DNA of 62,527 nt from Dyella psychrodurans (GCF_003363265.1 NZ_QRBF01000011.1:1-62527); one strand, 5' to 3'. Shown: positions 1-10,220, numbered from the stretch's first letter. Numbers and translations are program-made. Notes: generated by a model from the sequence alone, not told the origin.

Positions 1-165
1 ATCGCTTACAGCGAAGACGACATCACCAACGGCAATGTCGTGCTGAAGATCGGCCGTGCGGATCTCTATTACTACTTCCAGGAGATCAGCGCACAGATCG
101 GCGCCGCGCTGGATCGGCTAAGCAAGGAGAACTGCACCGACACGCACAGCCGGATGTGGCAATGA
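1..165 (+). CDS. C-terminal fragment of an unidentified protein
   Basis: The reading frame is open from the first base of the window to a TGA at 163-165 and gives the last 54 residues of a protein whose start lies outside. The tail contains an aromatic run (LYYYF) and the pattern SKENCTDTHSRMWQ. I do not recognise the family. The gene is convergent with the Rhs toxin/immunity genes, and about 110 bases without features separate them. Coding status rests on the open frame and typical codon use only. Confidence 0.5.
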   Translation: MAYSEDDITNGNVVLKIGRADLYYYFQEISAQIGAALDRLSKENCTDTHSRMWQ

Positions 166-277
166 CCCGAAGAAGGCCATGGTGGGCACCCCTTAAAAAA
201 TATCTTGGTCCCTCGGTCGAATCGATCCGTCCGTGGAAACAGGGATAGTCCAACCTGACCCCGGTTTTGCTCAGTTT

Positions 278-604
278 TTAACTCATCCAATGTGGTCGTT
301 CCGCTTCTGGACCAGCCCAACCCCAATCGCGGAACATTTCAATATATGACTCCAAGTCGTATGTCTCGTTGGGAAGTGGAGCATCCAAAACCGAAAAACC
401 ATATCCATCTGTCAACAACTCGCTCTGGTGTTCGCGAAGCTGACTATAGTCTGAGAATATGAGCATGCCATTGACGCCGCCGAGACGTCTGATCCTTGCT
501 TCCGCCCGTATTGGTCCGGCTTGTGTTTTGGCGACAAAGCCAATCTCAATTTGTAAACCAAGTTCTCGACAAGCTGTCTCTAAGTAACTAAGTAACTTGC
601 TCAT
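278..604 (-). CDS. Putative immunity protein of the adjacent Rhs toxin
   Basis: This gene encodes 108 residues with no signal peptide or membrane segment, so a cytoplasmic protein is expected. It is acidic towards its C-terminus (repeated E and D, ending PEAERPHWMS). It starts only 5 bases after the stop of the toxin-tailed Rhs tip on the same strand. That is the usual position of the cognate immunity gene in polymorphic toxin systems, where the protein binds and neutralises the toxin in the producing cell. I do not recognise the family by sequence, so the role is inferred from position, size and charge. The DNA here looks more AT-rich by eye than the flanking genes, as is common for exchanged toxin/immunity cassettes. 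Confidence 0.6.
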   Translation of the reverse strand: MSKLLSYLETACRELGLQIEIGFVAKTQAGPIRAEARIRRLGGVNGMLIFSDYSQLREHQSELLTDGYGFSVLDAPLPNETYDLESYIEMFRDWGWAGPEAERPHWMS

Positions 605-609
605 TAATT

Positions 610-1542
610 TTAACTCGATGATAACTGGGGGAGAGATTGAGGACCTGTTGTCTCCCTCACGGGAATATGATCAACAGGACCTACGTGCCCATGTGGCGCT
701 CGCGAAGATGGCGCACCGGAGCTGTGAGCCTCCGGCCCACGAACCTTGTTCGCGGGAAAGGGGTCCGGAAGCTCCGCATTCAAATCCTTATAAGCCTGCA
801 TATCTTCAGACGTTATGCCCAACCGCTTGTCCATTTTTGCCATATCGACTAGCGATTGCTTTTGCGAACTGAAAATCTTCGAGATAGGACCTGCTTCTCC
901 GCTAAGTTCCTCAACCTCCTTTGCTATGTTTACAATTTCTCCTGCAGCTTCTCCTTCTGGCGCTGCAGTACTAACAATTGTCATCGCGGCACCTTCTGCC
1001 GCCTCATGGTGATCGCTAGTAACAATGCCATGCACGAGGTCCGCCAGCCCCGCAAAGGGCCCAGCGAAGAGATGAACGATCATACGCGCATCACTTGATA
1101 CTGCGGCATCGGCCATTCTGAGCCTAGCGGCGCAATCAGTCTCGCATGGATTGCGTCCATCAGGATCAATGAACAAAATTGGATTGTTACTAGCGTACGC
1201 GTAGCGGCTTAAGCCGAATATGCCACCAGCTTCAAGTGACTTTGGGTCTACACCTAGAAAGCGACCGGTAGCTGGATCGTAATAACGCGCCTGCATATAA
1301 ACGAGGTTCGTCTCCGGATCGTTCACATGCCCGGTATATCCCGGCCCATTCGGTGGCGTGCCGAGTGCTGTAGTGCCATACGGCGTGTAATCAAACGTCG
1401 CCGTGATGTTACCGCTGGCATCAGCCTCTGCGAGAGGGGTGCCCTGCGGGTCGGTATAGACGTAAGTCACCGTTCCCGATGTTTGCGCAAACGCACTTTG
1501 CCCTACGACAAATAGACACAGAAGCATGAAGAACTTTGTCAT
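610..1542 (-). CDS. Secreted Rhs tip protein with C-terminal toxin-like domain
   Basis: The start is the ATG at 1542, preceded by AAGGAAG at good spacing. A longer in-frame start at 1581 also exists. The 310-residue product has a Sec signal peptide (TKFFMLLCLFVVGQSAFA). Next comes the terminal Rhs core: TDPQGTPLAEAD, GYTGHVNDPETNLVYMQARY and YDPATGRFLGVDP, ending in the boundary motif FIDPDG near residue 130. The last 170 residues are variable. They include a hydrophobic stretch and a conserved-looking end with VRGPEAH, PHGHVGPVDHIPV and several histidines, resembling a nuclease-type polymorphic toxin family (possibly Ntox24, unverified). The YD shell that normally precedes this core is missing here and sits in the separate large gene upstream. 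A likely immunity gene follows 5 bases downstream. Confidence 0.75.
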   Translation of the reverse strand: MTKFFMLLCLFVVGQSAFAQTSGTVTYVYTDPQGTPLAEADASGNITATFDYTPYGTTALGTPPNGPGYTGHVNDPETNLVYMQARYYDPATGRFLGVDPKSLEAGGIFGLSRYAYASNNPILFIDPDGRNPCETDCAARLRMADAAVSSDARMIVHLFAGPFAGLADLVHGIVTSDHHEAAEGAAMTIVSTAAPEGEAAGEIVNIAKEVEELSGEAGPISKIFSSQKQSLVDMAKMDKRLGITSEDMQAYKDLNAELPDPFPANKVRGPEAHSSGAPSSRAPHGHVGPVDHIPVRETTGPQSLPQLSSS

Positions 1543-1648
1543 GCTGCACTTCCTTGCTATGTCCTTATTCATTGGCACCACCCCTCAGATATTCCAATGT
1601 CAAACGCGCGCGCTACGAACAAAGCAATTGCACGCGTAAGTGGGCGAC

Positions 1649-4600
1649 TCATTTGACTATCACGACGTGCTCTACTACTGCACTCCACGGCCCACAGCCG
1701 CTGGCATTGCAGGCCTGCACCTCGAAGTAAAACGCTCCGGTGCCCGGCGCATACGTCGTCGAATTCGCTTGCAGAGCCATCAAGCGTGTCCACGTTGTTT
1801 GATTTGTGCTGTATTGCCACCAATAAGACGTCGCTGTTGCGACGCTCGTCCAACTCAAATCGACCGTGTCGGAGTAGAGGCTTGGTTGACTGACCGTGAG
1901 CGTCGGCGCACCCGACGGTGGAAACAGCACCGTCTCCGTCGCGACTGCCGACGCCGGACTGCATCCTCCGGTGTTACACGCATACACCACGTAGCTGTAA
2001 CTGCCATTCGCACTTTGTGTCGTCGAGTAGCTCGTCGCTGCGCTGTTTTGCACAGCCGTCCACGTACCGTTGTTGTCGTAGTACACGATGTACGCCGTCG
2101 CCGTCGCCACGGCACTCCACGTCAGCGTGTAGGCACCATTTGCTGACGTGCCCGCACCACTGATCGTCGGTGCGGATGCCGGCGGCAACAGCACCGTCAC
2201 CGACACCGTCCCACTCCATCCACCGCACGCGGTCGTGTAACACGCCTGCACGCGATAGCCGTAGGTGGCGTCGCCTTCACCGCTCACCGACCACGAGGTC
2301 GCCGACGACGATTGCAGCGTGGTCCATGCCCCGCCATTGATCTGCTGTTGCAGCACATAGTTGGTGGTCGTGGCTTCCGCCGTCCAACTCAGCGAGTACG
2401 CACCGGTGTTGCTCGACGTGGTCGATGGCGTGATCGTGGGTGTACCCGGTGGCAACGCCACCACCATCGAACCGCCCATGACCCAGTTGTCACAGTACGT
2501 CCCCGTGCCCGGCGCATTACACGCCCGCAACTGGAACGTATACCTACCATCCGTGAGACCCGACACCGCCGCACTCGTACTCGTACCGCTGTAGACGGTC
2601 GACCACGACGATCCGCCGTTCGCGCTTTCCTGCAGGGTGTAGCTCGTCACCGGCGAGGCTGCCGTCCAACTGATCGTCGCACTGCTCGCGTTGCTGGAGG
2701 CCGGCACGCTCAGCGTCGGGGTGGGCGACGGTATCAAAGCGGTGTTGACCGTGACGGGATTGGACACAGGTCCAAAGCCACCCGTGACCCCGGACGCATC
2801 GATGGCCTCGACGTGATACGTGTAGGCTCCGCTGGTGGCACCCGGCCGCGTGGTCGATGTCCCGGTGAACGTTCCAATCGTCGTCCAGGCACCGCCGTTC
2901 ACAGCTTCCTGCACCGTATAACTGCTTGCGTTGGCCGATGCCGTCCAGCTGATCGTATACGGGCCTGCCACCGGTTCCGTTGGCACCGTCACGGAGGGAA
3001 GCGGGGGCCACACATCCACATTCGACGACGACGTCCACGCACCGCAACCCGAACTCACGCACGCTTGAACACGATACTGATACGTGCCCGCCGCCAAGCC
3101 ACTGATCGCACTACTCAGCGACGCACCGCTATACACCGTGGCCCACGTTCCCGATGCGACGGTGAGTTGCTGCAACGTGTAGCTCGTGGCTTGCGACACG
3201 CCGCCCCACGAGACGGTGAAGCTGCCGCCGTTCGGATTGCTGCTAAAAGCGATAGCACCCGGCGCAGGCGCTTCAAACAGCACATGCTTGGCAATCAGCT
3301 TGGTGCCCAGATAAATGTAATTGGTGGCCAGCAGGGAGTTCGGGTCGAGCGAGTACATCAGCTGACCGGCCTGATCGTAGAAATAGTAGCCCGTGGGATT
3401 GCCGCTCGGATTCGTCTTGGCCACGCGACGACCGGCCGCATCGTAGGCATAGCCTTCCAAGCCCGGTACCTGCAACAACTGATTCTCGGCGTCGAAGGTG
3501 TAGTTCGTGGTTGCCCCACCGTTGGTCAAGCTGCTCCGGTTGCCCTGCGCGTCGTAACCGTATTGCGTCACCACGCTGCCGTTTTGGGCCACGCTCGCCA
3601 GGCGATTGGTGGCGTCGTAGTTGAGCGTCAGCGTGTTGCCGCCGGTCAGGCGCGTGCGCAGATTGTTGAGCGCGTCGTAGGTGTAATTTTCGGTGCCGTA
3701 GAGGTTGGTCGCCGTTGCACTGGTCAGGCGGTTGAGCGCGTCATAGCCAAAGGCTTTCGTGCGCTGGCCGTTGACCAGGTCCGTGACGTTGGTGATATTG
3801 CCGTTGTTGTCGTAGGTAAAGTCTTCGCTGAGGTTCAGCGTGCTACCGACGCCATAACTGAAGTTACTTAATAGCTGACGCGCATTCTGCTGCGCCACGT
3901 AACTCGCGCCGTTGCCGTAGTTGAAGCCGGCGACCTGGTCGTTCGGGAAGTAGATGATGCCGCTCGCGTAGCTGCCCGCCTGGGTAGGCCTGCCCAGTGC
4001 ATCCGGACTGTAGGCCACGCCTTCACTGCTGCCGTTGAAGGCCGGATAGCCGATGGCATTGAGGTGGCCATAGCTGTCGTAGTTGTAGCCGATACCCCAG
4101 GCGTCGCTGCCGACAGAGAGCGTCTGGCTAGTCAGCAGATTGCGGCTGTTGTAGGCAAAGGTGTTGGTTGCGCTGCCGGACACCACGTTGCCGATGTTGC
4201 CGCGTGCGTCGTAGGTGTAAGACGTCGTCTGCGTGCCGGCCGGTGGCGTGATCGTCTTCACGCGGTTCATCGCATCATACGTGCGCACGGTTTGCGCCCC
4301 GCTTGCCACGTCGGTCTGCCCGCAGGTGCCATCGGTAATGGTCTGGCCCTGCGCGCTCCACTGCAGATTGTTCGCCGCGTCGTACGCCATCACGGTGCTA
4401 CCGCTTTCCGGTTCGGTCGTGAGACACAGGCGGTGGTAGGTATCGTAAAGAAGCGTCTTGGTGACGCTGTCGTTCTCGGTGCCGTAAAGGCCCGACTGCG
4501 TGATGGACGTCGGGTTGCCGTAGATGTCACGTGCGATGGTTTGGGTGATGCCGCCCGGCGCAGTGACCGAAATCGGGGCCTTGTAGTCGGGCTCGTCGAA

Positions 4601-7369
4601 CACCTGGTAATACGTGGTGGTGACGTTACCCTTCGGATCGGTCACTTGCTGGCCTGCACCGGCCAGATAGGACGTCGATGTCGTCAGGGAGCCCAGTTCG
4701 CTGTCTTCCTGGGTCTGCGTCAGGCGCTCCAGCGCGTCGTAGGTGTGATGCGTGCCAGTCGTGACGGCCGTAACAGCGGGTGAGCCGCTGACGGGATAAG
4801 AAGCGAAAGTGGTCGCTCCGGTGTAGTCATAGCTCGTTGCGGTGGTGACGTCGGAATTGGCTGTGCCGGTGATCGACCTGTCGCTCAGCACCGGACGCAA
4901 GTCGGCATCGAAATACGTCGTGGTGACCGCGTTACCCGTCGTGGTGATGCGATCCCAATGCCCTGCGGCGATGCCGCGCTCGGCGCTGGCCACATAATTG
5001 TAGGTGAAGGTCTTGGCGTACCAGGACACGCCATTGGGATCGTTCGTGGGATAGGTGATCTGCGAGATACGGCCAATCGGATCGTAGCTGTAATGCGTGG
5101 TGTAACCGGCCTGGTCGGTGATGGAGGAGATTTCACTTAGATCATTCACCACCAGGCTTTGACTGGTGCTGTCCGGATACGCAATCGACTGCGGAATGCC
5201 GCGGTAGTAGTTGCTTAGGCTGGTCGTGTGATTGTTGCCGTCGGTAAAGCTCGCCAGCTGACCGACGCTGTTGTAGGTGTAGCTCATCATGAACTCGCCG
5301 AAACGCGAGCGCGATTGCAGCAGGTCCTGGGCGTTGTAGGTGTTGCTGGTTTCCACTTCGCCGGTGCCGACATTGGTCACTGTCTGCGGCAAGCCCAGCA
5401 CCCACGTGTTCGTATCGTTGAGGTAGACCGTGGTTTCTTCGATCGGGGACTGCCCGGCGATGTCGTTATAGCGCTTCACATCCGTGGGTTGCGCGTAAAC
5501 GTTGAAGGTCATCGTTTGCCAGGTGTAGTTCTGGCCGTCTTGCGTGGTCACCTTTTGGTTTAACGGCGCCAATTGCTCGGTTTGATAGTAATTGTCGCGA
5601 TAGGCCAAATCGACGCCGTAGACGCTTGGCCACGGGCCGTTCGACGCATTGGCGTAAGTGTTGACCACCGAACGCACGAGCGTGCTGCCATAAGCACCGC
5701 TATAGGTGTCCGAGCGCAGCAATTGGCCTTCCGTGGAATCGAAGACATTGCTATACGTGTAACGCGTGTCGTTACCGTTGGGGTCAGTGACATCCGTGTA
5801 AACGGTCGTGGGGCACGTGCGATTGGACGCACAGGCATCTGTATTCCAACTCGCATTTGCGGGCGAATAGCTGTAGGTCCAGGTCTGCGTCGGCATGCCC
5901 GCACCCGAGATCACTTCGCTCGCAATGGCGGGCTGAACGTACCATTCCGGCCAGATCGCCATGGGAATTTCAAACGGCGGCGAGTCCCCGCTTTGTCCCC
6001 AACACAATTGAGGCGTGTACGAACGGCCGCTCATTTTCAACACGAAGCTAAAAGTGCCCGTGAGCCCAGAGGGGGTCGTTACCGTACCGCCGGTTCCAAA
6101 TGGCTGGTTTGGAGGCGCGGTATTGGAATAGGGCAATTGGTTGAGCGAACACGCATTGGAAGGAAGAACAAGGTTGTACGCTCCAATGCCTAAGTTATAG
6201 GACCACGCGCTACCATCGGGCAATTGCACGCCGGTAAGGGCACCTGAGCCATTTAGATAGCTATATGTCCAGGTGCGCGAAGGAACGTTGGCGGCCTTCG
6301 CCGTGATCGTTTGGATCAACTGCGAACCAGATTGATAGGTGATATCCACTTCGCGGCCATCACTCGCTGTAATGCTGGAGAGATAGCCCGTTGTGGGATC
6401 GTAGTTGTAGGTCAGCGTATTGCCGAAGCGATCCTGAATCTGCGTGACATACATCAACGCATCTTCGCGATTCAAGATAGCTAGGCCGCCTGGCCCGGCT
6501 GTCATGGGCGTAACGCCCTGTGTGGCGACTGTGCCATTTGCCGAAACGGCGCTTTGCGATGGAGGAGGAGTCTGCGTCGCGATGATCGTCCCATCAGGAG
6601 GCAGTGGACCACCTGCACCAATGATCGGGTACCACGGACGATAGACTAGGTGAGCAAACGTATAGCGCGTGCCATCGGGTGCGATGGCAAGGAACCCTTC
6701 ACCACCATCGCTCGCCGTGACACCGCACGTGACCATCCAGTTGTTCTTCGTGACAATGTTAAAGCTTGTCCCGCTGATGGTTGGCGACAGCGTATTCGCG
6801 CTGTAGCGGGGCATCAGTTGCTGCTTGCCTTCGCCGGGCACCAACAGGTTGTATCCAGACCACCATTCGTCCGCCACCCAACCTCCCTCAGCCAGTGTGG
6901 ACTGAATGCCTGGTGGCGGCGCAAAATTGCTGCAACGATTTGTTGTACCTACGGTAGGGGTAGTTCCCCCAACCCCTGTCTGCCAGACAGCCGTCGACGG
7001 GAGACCGGCAGTCCCTACAAGCGTTTCGATGCGGGGGATATCCAGATCCCAGCTACCGAGCGGGAGTTGGGGGCCGTAATTTGTCTGCGGAACCCACTCA
7101 AAATTTTGCGCTGTTCGACCCACTGTGATGGTCGGCCCATTGCCGCGCATCGTGACGTCGGTGACGTTGAATGTCACGCTCCCGTCGTACGTGCTGATGC
7201 TTTCACCGAAGGGATGCTCACCCAAGGGTTCGATGTTTTGATCGACCTGGATCAGCTTCTGGTATTCCTGATCGGGGGTCGCTCCCCCCGAGGACTGGGC
7301 ATAACACGCACCGGACAGCACCAACATCGCCACCGCCCACAGGCAGCTCCCTTGCCAGTATGCACGCAT
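1649..7369 (-). CDS. Giant secreted YD-repeat (Rhs) protein with six FN3-like repeats
   Basis: The 1,906-residue protein begins with a signal peptide (MRAYWQGSCLWAVAMLVLSG, cleavage near CYA-QSS). Residues from about 300 to 1370 are rich in Rhs/YD repeats such as YDPTTGYLSS, YDALNRL and YDAAGRRVA. They end at NYIYLGTKLIAKH, where an ordinary Rhs protein would continue into its conserved core and toxin. Instead, the last 530 residues form six fibronectin-III-like repeats of about 88 residues, each with a W-rich strand, a SYTLQ-like segment and a Y-x-(Y/F)-x-V-x-A-C motif. There is no toxin tail. The missing core is encoded by the next gene, 106 bases downstream. Likely role: a secreted or surface-displayed YD shell or adhesin that partners with the separate tip. 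Confidence 0.85.
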   Translation of the reverse strand: MRAYWQGSCLWAVAMLVLSGACYAQSSGGATPDQEYQKLIQVDQNIEPLGEHPFGESISTYDGSVTFNVTDVTMRGNGPTITVGRTAQNFEWVPQTNYGPQLPLGSWDLDIPRIETLVGTAGLPSTAVWQTGVGGTTPTVGTTNRCSNFAPPPGIQSTLAEGGWVADEWWSGYNLLVPGEGKQQLMPRYSANTLSPTISGTSFNIVTKNNWMVTCGVTASDGGEGFLAIAPDGTRYTFAHLVYRPWYPIIGAGGPLPPDGTIIATQTPPPSQSAVSANGTVATQGVTPMTAGPGGLAILNREDALMYVTQIQDRFGNTLTYNYDPTTGYLSSITASDGREVDITYQSGSQLIQTITAKAANVPSRTWTYSYLNGSGALTGVQLPDGSAWSYNLGIGAYNLVLPSNACSLNQLPYSNTAPPNQPFGTGGTVTTPSGLTGTFSFVLKMSGRSYTPQLCWGQSGDSPPFEIPMAIWPEWYVQPAIASEVISGAGMPTQTWTYSYSPANASWNTDACASNRTCPTTVYTDVTDPNGNDTRYTYSNVFDSTEGQLLRSDTYSGAYGSTLVRSVVNTYANASNGPWPSVYGVDLAYRDNYYQTEQLAPLNQKVTTQDGQNYTWQTMTFNVYAQPTDVKRYNDIAGQSPIEETTVYLNDTNTWVLGLPQTVTNVGTGEVETSNTYNAQDLLQSRSRFGEFMMSYTYNSVGQLASFTDGNNHTTSLSNYYRGIPQSIAYPDSTSQSLVVNDLSEISSITDQAGYTTHYSYDPIGRISQITYPTNDPNGVSWYAKTFTYNYVASAERGIAAGHWDRITTTGNAVTTTYFDADLRPVLSDRSITGTANSDVTTATSYDYTGATTFASYPVSGSPAVTAVTTGTHHTYDALERLTQTQEDSELGSLTTSTSYLAGAGQQVTDPKGNVTTTYYQVFDEPDYKAPISVTAPGGITQTIARDIYGNPTSITQSGLYGTENDSVTKTLLYDTYHRLCLTTEPESGSTVMAYDAANNLQWSAQGQTITDGTCGQTDVASGAQTVRTYDAMNRVKTITPPAGTQTTSYTYDARGNIGNVVSGSATNTFAYNSRNLLTSQTLSVGSDAWGIGYNYDSYGHLNAIGYPAFNGSSEGVAYSPDALGRPTQAGSYASGIIYFPNDQVAGFNYGNGASYVAQQNARQLLSNFSYGVGSTLNLSEDFTYDNNGNITNVTDLVNGQRTKAFGYDALNRLTSATATNLYGTENYTYDALNNLRTRLTGGNTLTLNYDATNRLASVAQNGSVVTQYGYDAQGNRSSLTNGGATTNYTFDAENQLLQVPGLEGYAYDAAGRRVAKTNPSGNPTGYYFYDQAGQLMYSLDPNSLLATNYIYLGTKLIAKHVLFEAPAPGAIAFSSNPNGGSFTVSWGGVSQATSYTLQQLTVASGTWATVYSGASLSSAISGLAAGTYQYRVQACVSSGCGAWTSSSNVDVWPPLPSVTVPTEPVAGPYTISWTASANASSYTVQEAVNGGAWTTIGTFTGTSTTRPGATSGAYTYHVEAIDASGVTGGFGPVSNPVTVNTALIPSPTPTLSVPASSNASSATISWTAASPVTSYTLQESANGGSSWSTVYSGTSTSAAVSGLTDGRYTFQLRACNAPGTGTYCDNWVMGGSMVVALPPGTPTITPSTTSSNTGAYSLSWTAEATTTNYVLQQQINGGAWTTLQSSSATSWSVSGEGDATYGYRVQACYTTACGGWSGTVSVTVLLPPASAPTISGAGTSANGAYTLTWSAVATATAYIVYYDNNGTWTAVQNSAATSYSTTQSANGSYSYVVYACNTGGCSPASAVATETVLFPPSGAPTLTVSQPSLYSDTVDLSWTSVATATSYWWQYSTNQTTWTRLMALQANSTTYAPGTGAFYFEVQACNASGCGPWSAVVEHVVIVK

Positions 7370-7732
7370 CGAATTGTCCCCTTGGGCCCGCGCATTGCGC
7401 GCAGGTATGTTCTTACCAGTAACGTAAAGTCACACACATCGTCAATACGCAACACCGACAGCAACGCTGATAGCCGGCGTAAATTCCCTCCCTTTGTGCG
7501 TCGCGTCATTAATTTCATAAAAATCATTTTTATTAATGGCTTACGCTTGACGCAGAAAAATTTGGATCGTGACAAATTTTTCGTTTACAGTCGTGGGATG
7601 GACGGCGGCCCGCAGGCCCTCGCCCCTTGCCGGTTGAGTGCGTGTCGTGGGTGATCGGGATCGTTGTCCCGCGTGCTGCCATCGCTTTCAGCCTTTACCA
7701 CGACAAAGAAGAAGGTTTAGGGGAGAAACAGC
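7370..7732. other. Divergent intergenic region between the Rhs and GH92 genes
   Basis: This gap carries the promoters of two divergent exported-protein genes. An AT-rich island lies at about 7500-7590 and contains TTGACG at 7547-7552 and TTGGAT followed 17 bases later by TTACAG, both possible sigma-70 elements for the mannosidase. I see no gene or repeat here. Confidence 0.4.
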
Positions 7733-10189
7733 ATGGTGTCACGTCGGCAGTTCCTGCAGGGTTTGGGAGCGCTTGCCGCGCTCGGCGGTCCCCTGCCTGC
7801 GTTGGCGAAACTGGCCGACGCAACCGGCAAGGTGCGACGTGTCGCCAATGCGGCAACGCAGGCGAGTGGTGTGTCGCGCTATGTCGATGTGTTTATCGGA
7901 ACCGGCGGGCACGGTCATACGTATCCGGGTGCGTCGATGCCGTTCGGCATGGTGCAGTTGAGTCCCGATACCAACGATGCGGGTTGGGATGCGTCGTCGG
8001 GTTATCACCAGGCCGACGGCTCGATCATGGGTTTCTCGCATACGCATTTGAGCGGCACCGGCGCGGCGGACATGCTCGACGTGCTGGTGATGCCGGCGCA
8101 AGGTCCGGTGTTGCTGCAACCGGGCGATCGCGGCTTGCCGGATGTGAATTACCACTCGCAGTTCGATGGTGCCGCCAAACCGGGCCCGCAGCTGACCGCG
8201 CACAACAAGGTGAATCCGGGTCGTGGTTATCGCTCGCGTTTCGCGTCGGAGCGCGCGCGCCCCGGTTATTACAGCGTGCATCTGACCGACCACAACATTC
8301 AGGCCGAATTGACCGCGACCTTGCGCGCGGGCCTGCATCGCTACACCTTCCACGGCACCGGCGACGGCCATCTGCTGGTCGATTTCGCGCACGGTTTCCA
8401 CGACGACTTCAAAGTCCCCTGCAAGGTGACCGACGCGCAGCTCAGGCTGGTCGGCAACGACACGCTGGTCGGCAGCCGTCGCGTGCATCAGTGGGCCGAT
8501 GGCCGTTACATCCATTTCGCGATGAAGGTATCGCGGCCGTTCTCGCAAGCCACGCTGTATTCGGAAGATGTGGCTGCGCCCAGCGGCACGGGCGAGATCA
8601 ACGGTACTCATCTGAAGGCCGCGCTGCATATCGACGATGTGGCGCGCGAGCCGGTGCTGGTGAAAGTGGGCATTTCCGGCGTGGATATCGACGGTGCGCT
8701 GCGCAATCTCGATGCGGAAATTCCCGCCTGGGATTTCGAACAGGCGCTGCACGCGGCCACCGAGGCATGGGAGCACGAGCTCAGCCGCATTCGCGTCGAG
8801 ACTTCCTCGCCGCGCGACATGCGCGTGTTCTACACCTCGCTGTATCACACCATGCTGGCGCCGACACTGTTCAGCGATGTCGACGGCCGTTATCGCGGCA
8901 TGGATTTGAAGATCCACCAGCTGCCGCAAGGCCAGAACAACTACAGCACTTATTCGCTGTGGGATATCTATCGTGCGCAGGCGCCACTGCTGACGCTGTA
9001 TCAATCCGATCGCGTGCCGGATTTCGTCAATTGCCTGGTACGCATGGCCGAGGAAAGTCCCGACGGCCCGCCGGTGTGGCCGCTGCAAGGCGTGGAAACG
9101 GGCTGCATGATCGGTTACCACTCGGTGGTGCTGATTGCGGAAGCGCAGGCCAAGGGTTTCACCGGCATCGATTACGACAAGGCGTGGCCGATCTATCGCA
9201 AGCGCGCGATGGACGACGATTATCGCGGCCTGCCCTACTACCGCAAACTCGGCTACATCCCCAGCGACAAGGAATGGGAAGCCGTCAGCAAGACGCTGGA
9301 ATACGCCTATGACGATTGGGCGGTCGCGCATCTGGCCGATGCCGCGGGCGAAAAGGACCTGGCCAAAACGCTGCGCCACCGCTCGCGCAACTATCGCAAT
9401 GTGTTCGACACCACGATGAACTTCGTGCGTCCGCGCGACGTGAACGGCAAATGGCTGGAACCGTTCGATCCGCGCGGCATGGGCCATTCCAGCCAGTGGC
9501 GCGATTTCACCGAATCCAATTCCTGGGAAGCCACCTTCCTCAACCAGCACGATCTGTACGCGTACATGGGCCTGTTTGGCGGGCCGGACGTGTTCGAACG
9601 CAAACTGGATGAACTGTTCACCACCAGCCCGAAGCTGCCGCCCGATGCACCGCCGGATATCGCCGGCATGGTGGGCCAGTACTCGCACGGCAACGAGCCC
9701 GGTCATCACATGGCGTATCTCTATGCGTACACCGGCTCGCACTACAAGACGCAAGAGCGCGTGCGAATGCTGACCGTGACCATGTATCCGCCGGAACCCG
9801 ACGGCCTGGCCGGCAATGAAGACTGCGGCCAGATGAGTGCGTGGTACATCATGAGCGCGCTGGGCTTGTATTCGGTCGATCCCGTCAGCACCAACTATGT
9901 CTTTGGCAGCCCCTTGCTGGACAAGGCGGAGATCGACCTTGCAGGCGGCCGCAAGCTGGAGATCCGCACCATCAACAACGGACCGAATCATCCGTACATC
10001 CAGTCTGTCACCTGGAACGGCCAGCCGTGGACCAAGAGCTGGATCAGCCACGCCGAGCTCGTAGCGGGCGGCACGCTGGAGTTCCACATGTCCGAAACAC
10101 CCAATATGCAGTTTGGCGCTGCCCTGGCGGATCGTCCGCCATCCTTCGGCGCGCCTGCTGGTGAGGCCATTGTCATCGACGCAAGCTGA
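7733..10189 (+). CDS. Tat-exported GH92 alpha-1,2-mannosidase
   Basis: The protein has 818 residues. It starts with a twin-arginine signal (SRRQFLQ followed by a hydrophobic run ending PALA), so it should be exported folded to the periplasm or outer surface. GH92 hallmarks are GTGGHGHTYPGASMPFGM near the N-terminus, GFSHTHLSGTG, PGHH in the middle, and NEDCGQMSAWYIMSALGLY near residue 700 with the acidic residues of the calcium-dependent inverting active site. The family trims alpha-mannose from mannans or N-glycans. The start follows GGGGAGAAACAGC. The Oar-type TonB receptor downstream on the same strand suggests a glycan-uptake partner, although a terminator and an RNA candidate separate them. 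Confidence 0.93.
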   Translation: MVSRRQFLQGLGALAALGGPLPALAKLADATGKVRRVANAATQASGVSRYVDVFIGTGGHGHTYPGASMPFGMVQLSPDTNDAGWDASSGYHQADGSIMGFSHTHLSGTGAADMLDVLVMPAQGPVLLQPGDRGLPDVNYHSQFDGAAKPGPQLTAHNKVNPGRGYRSRFASERARPGYYSVHLTDHNIQAELTATLRAGLHRYTFHGTGDGHLLVDFAHGFHDDFKVPCKVTDAQLRLVGNDTLVGSRRVHQWADGRYIHFAMKVSRPFSQATLYSEDVAAPSGTGEINGTHLKAALHIDDVAREPVLVKVGISGVDIDGALRNLDAEIPAWDFEQALHAATEAWEHELSRIRVETSSPRDMRVFYTSLYHTMLAPTLFSDVDGRYRGMDLKIHQLPQGQNNYSTYSLWDIYRAQAPLLTLYQSDRVPDFVNCLVRMAEESPDGPPVWPLQGVETGCMIGYHSVVLIAEAQAKGFTGIDYDKAWPIYRKRAMDDDYRGLPYYRKLGYIPSDKEWEAVSKTLEYAYDDWAVAHLADAAGEKDLAKTLRHRSRNYRNVFDTTMNFVRPRDVNGKWLEPFDPRGMGHSSQWRDFTESNSWEATFLNQHDLYAYMGLFGGPDVFERKLDELFTTSPKLPPDAPPDIAGMVGQYSHGNEPGHHMAYLYAYTGSHYKTQERVRMLTVTMYPPEPDGLAGNEDCGQMSAWYIMSALGLYSVDPVSTNYVFGSPLLDKAEIDLAGGRKLEIRTINNGPNHPYIQSVTWNGQPWTKSWISHAELVAGGTLEFHMSETPNMQFGAALADRPPSFGAPAGEAIVIDAS

Positions 10190-10220
10190 TCTCCTCTCAG
10201 AGGCACTGCATATGACATGG

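Noticed and set aside
2312-3871. Open frame of 519 codons on the plus strand inside the Rhs gene
   Set aside because: Arginine-rich composition without domains, antisense to FN3 and YD repeats.
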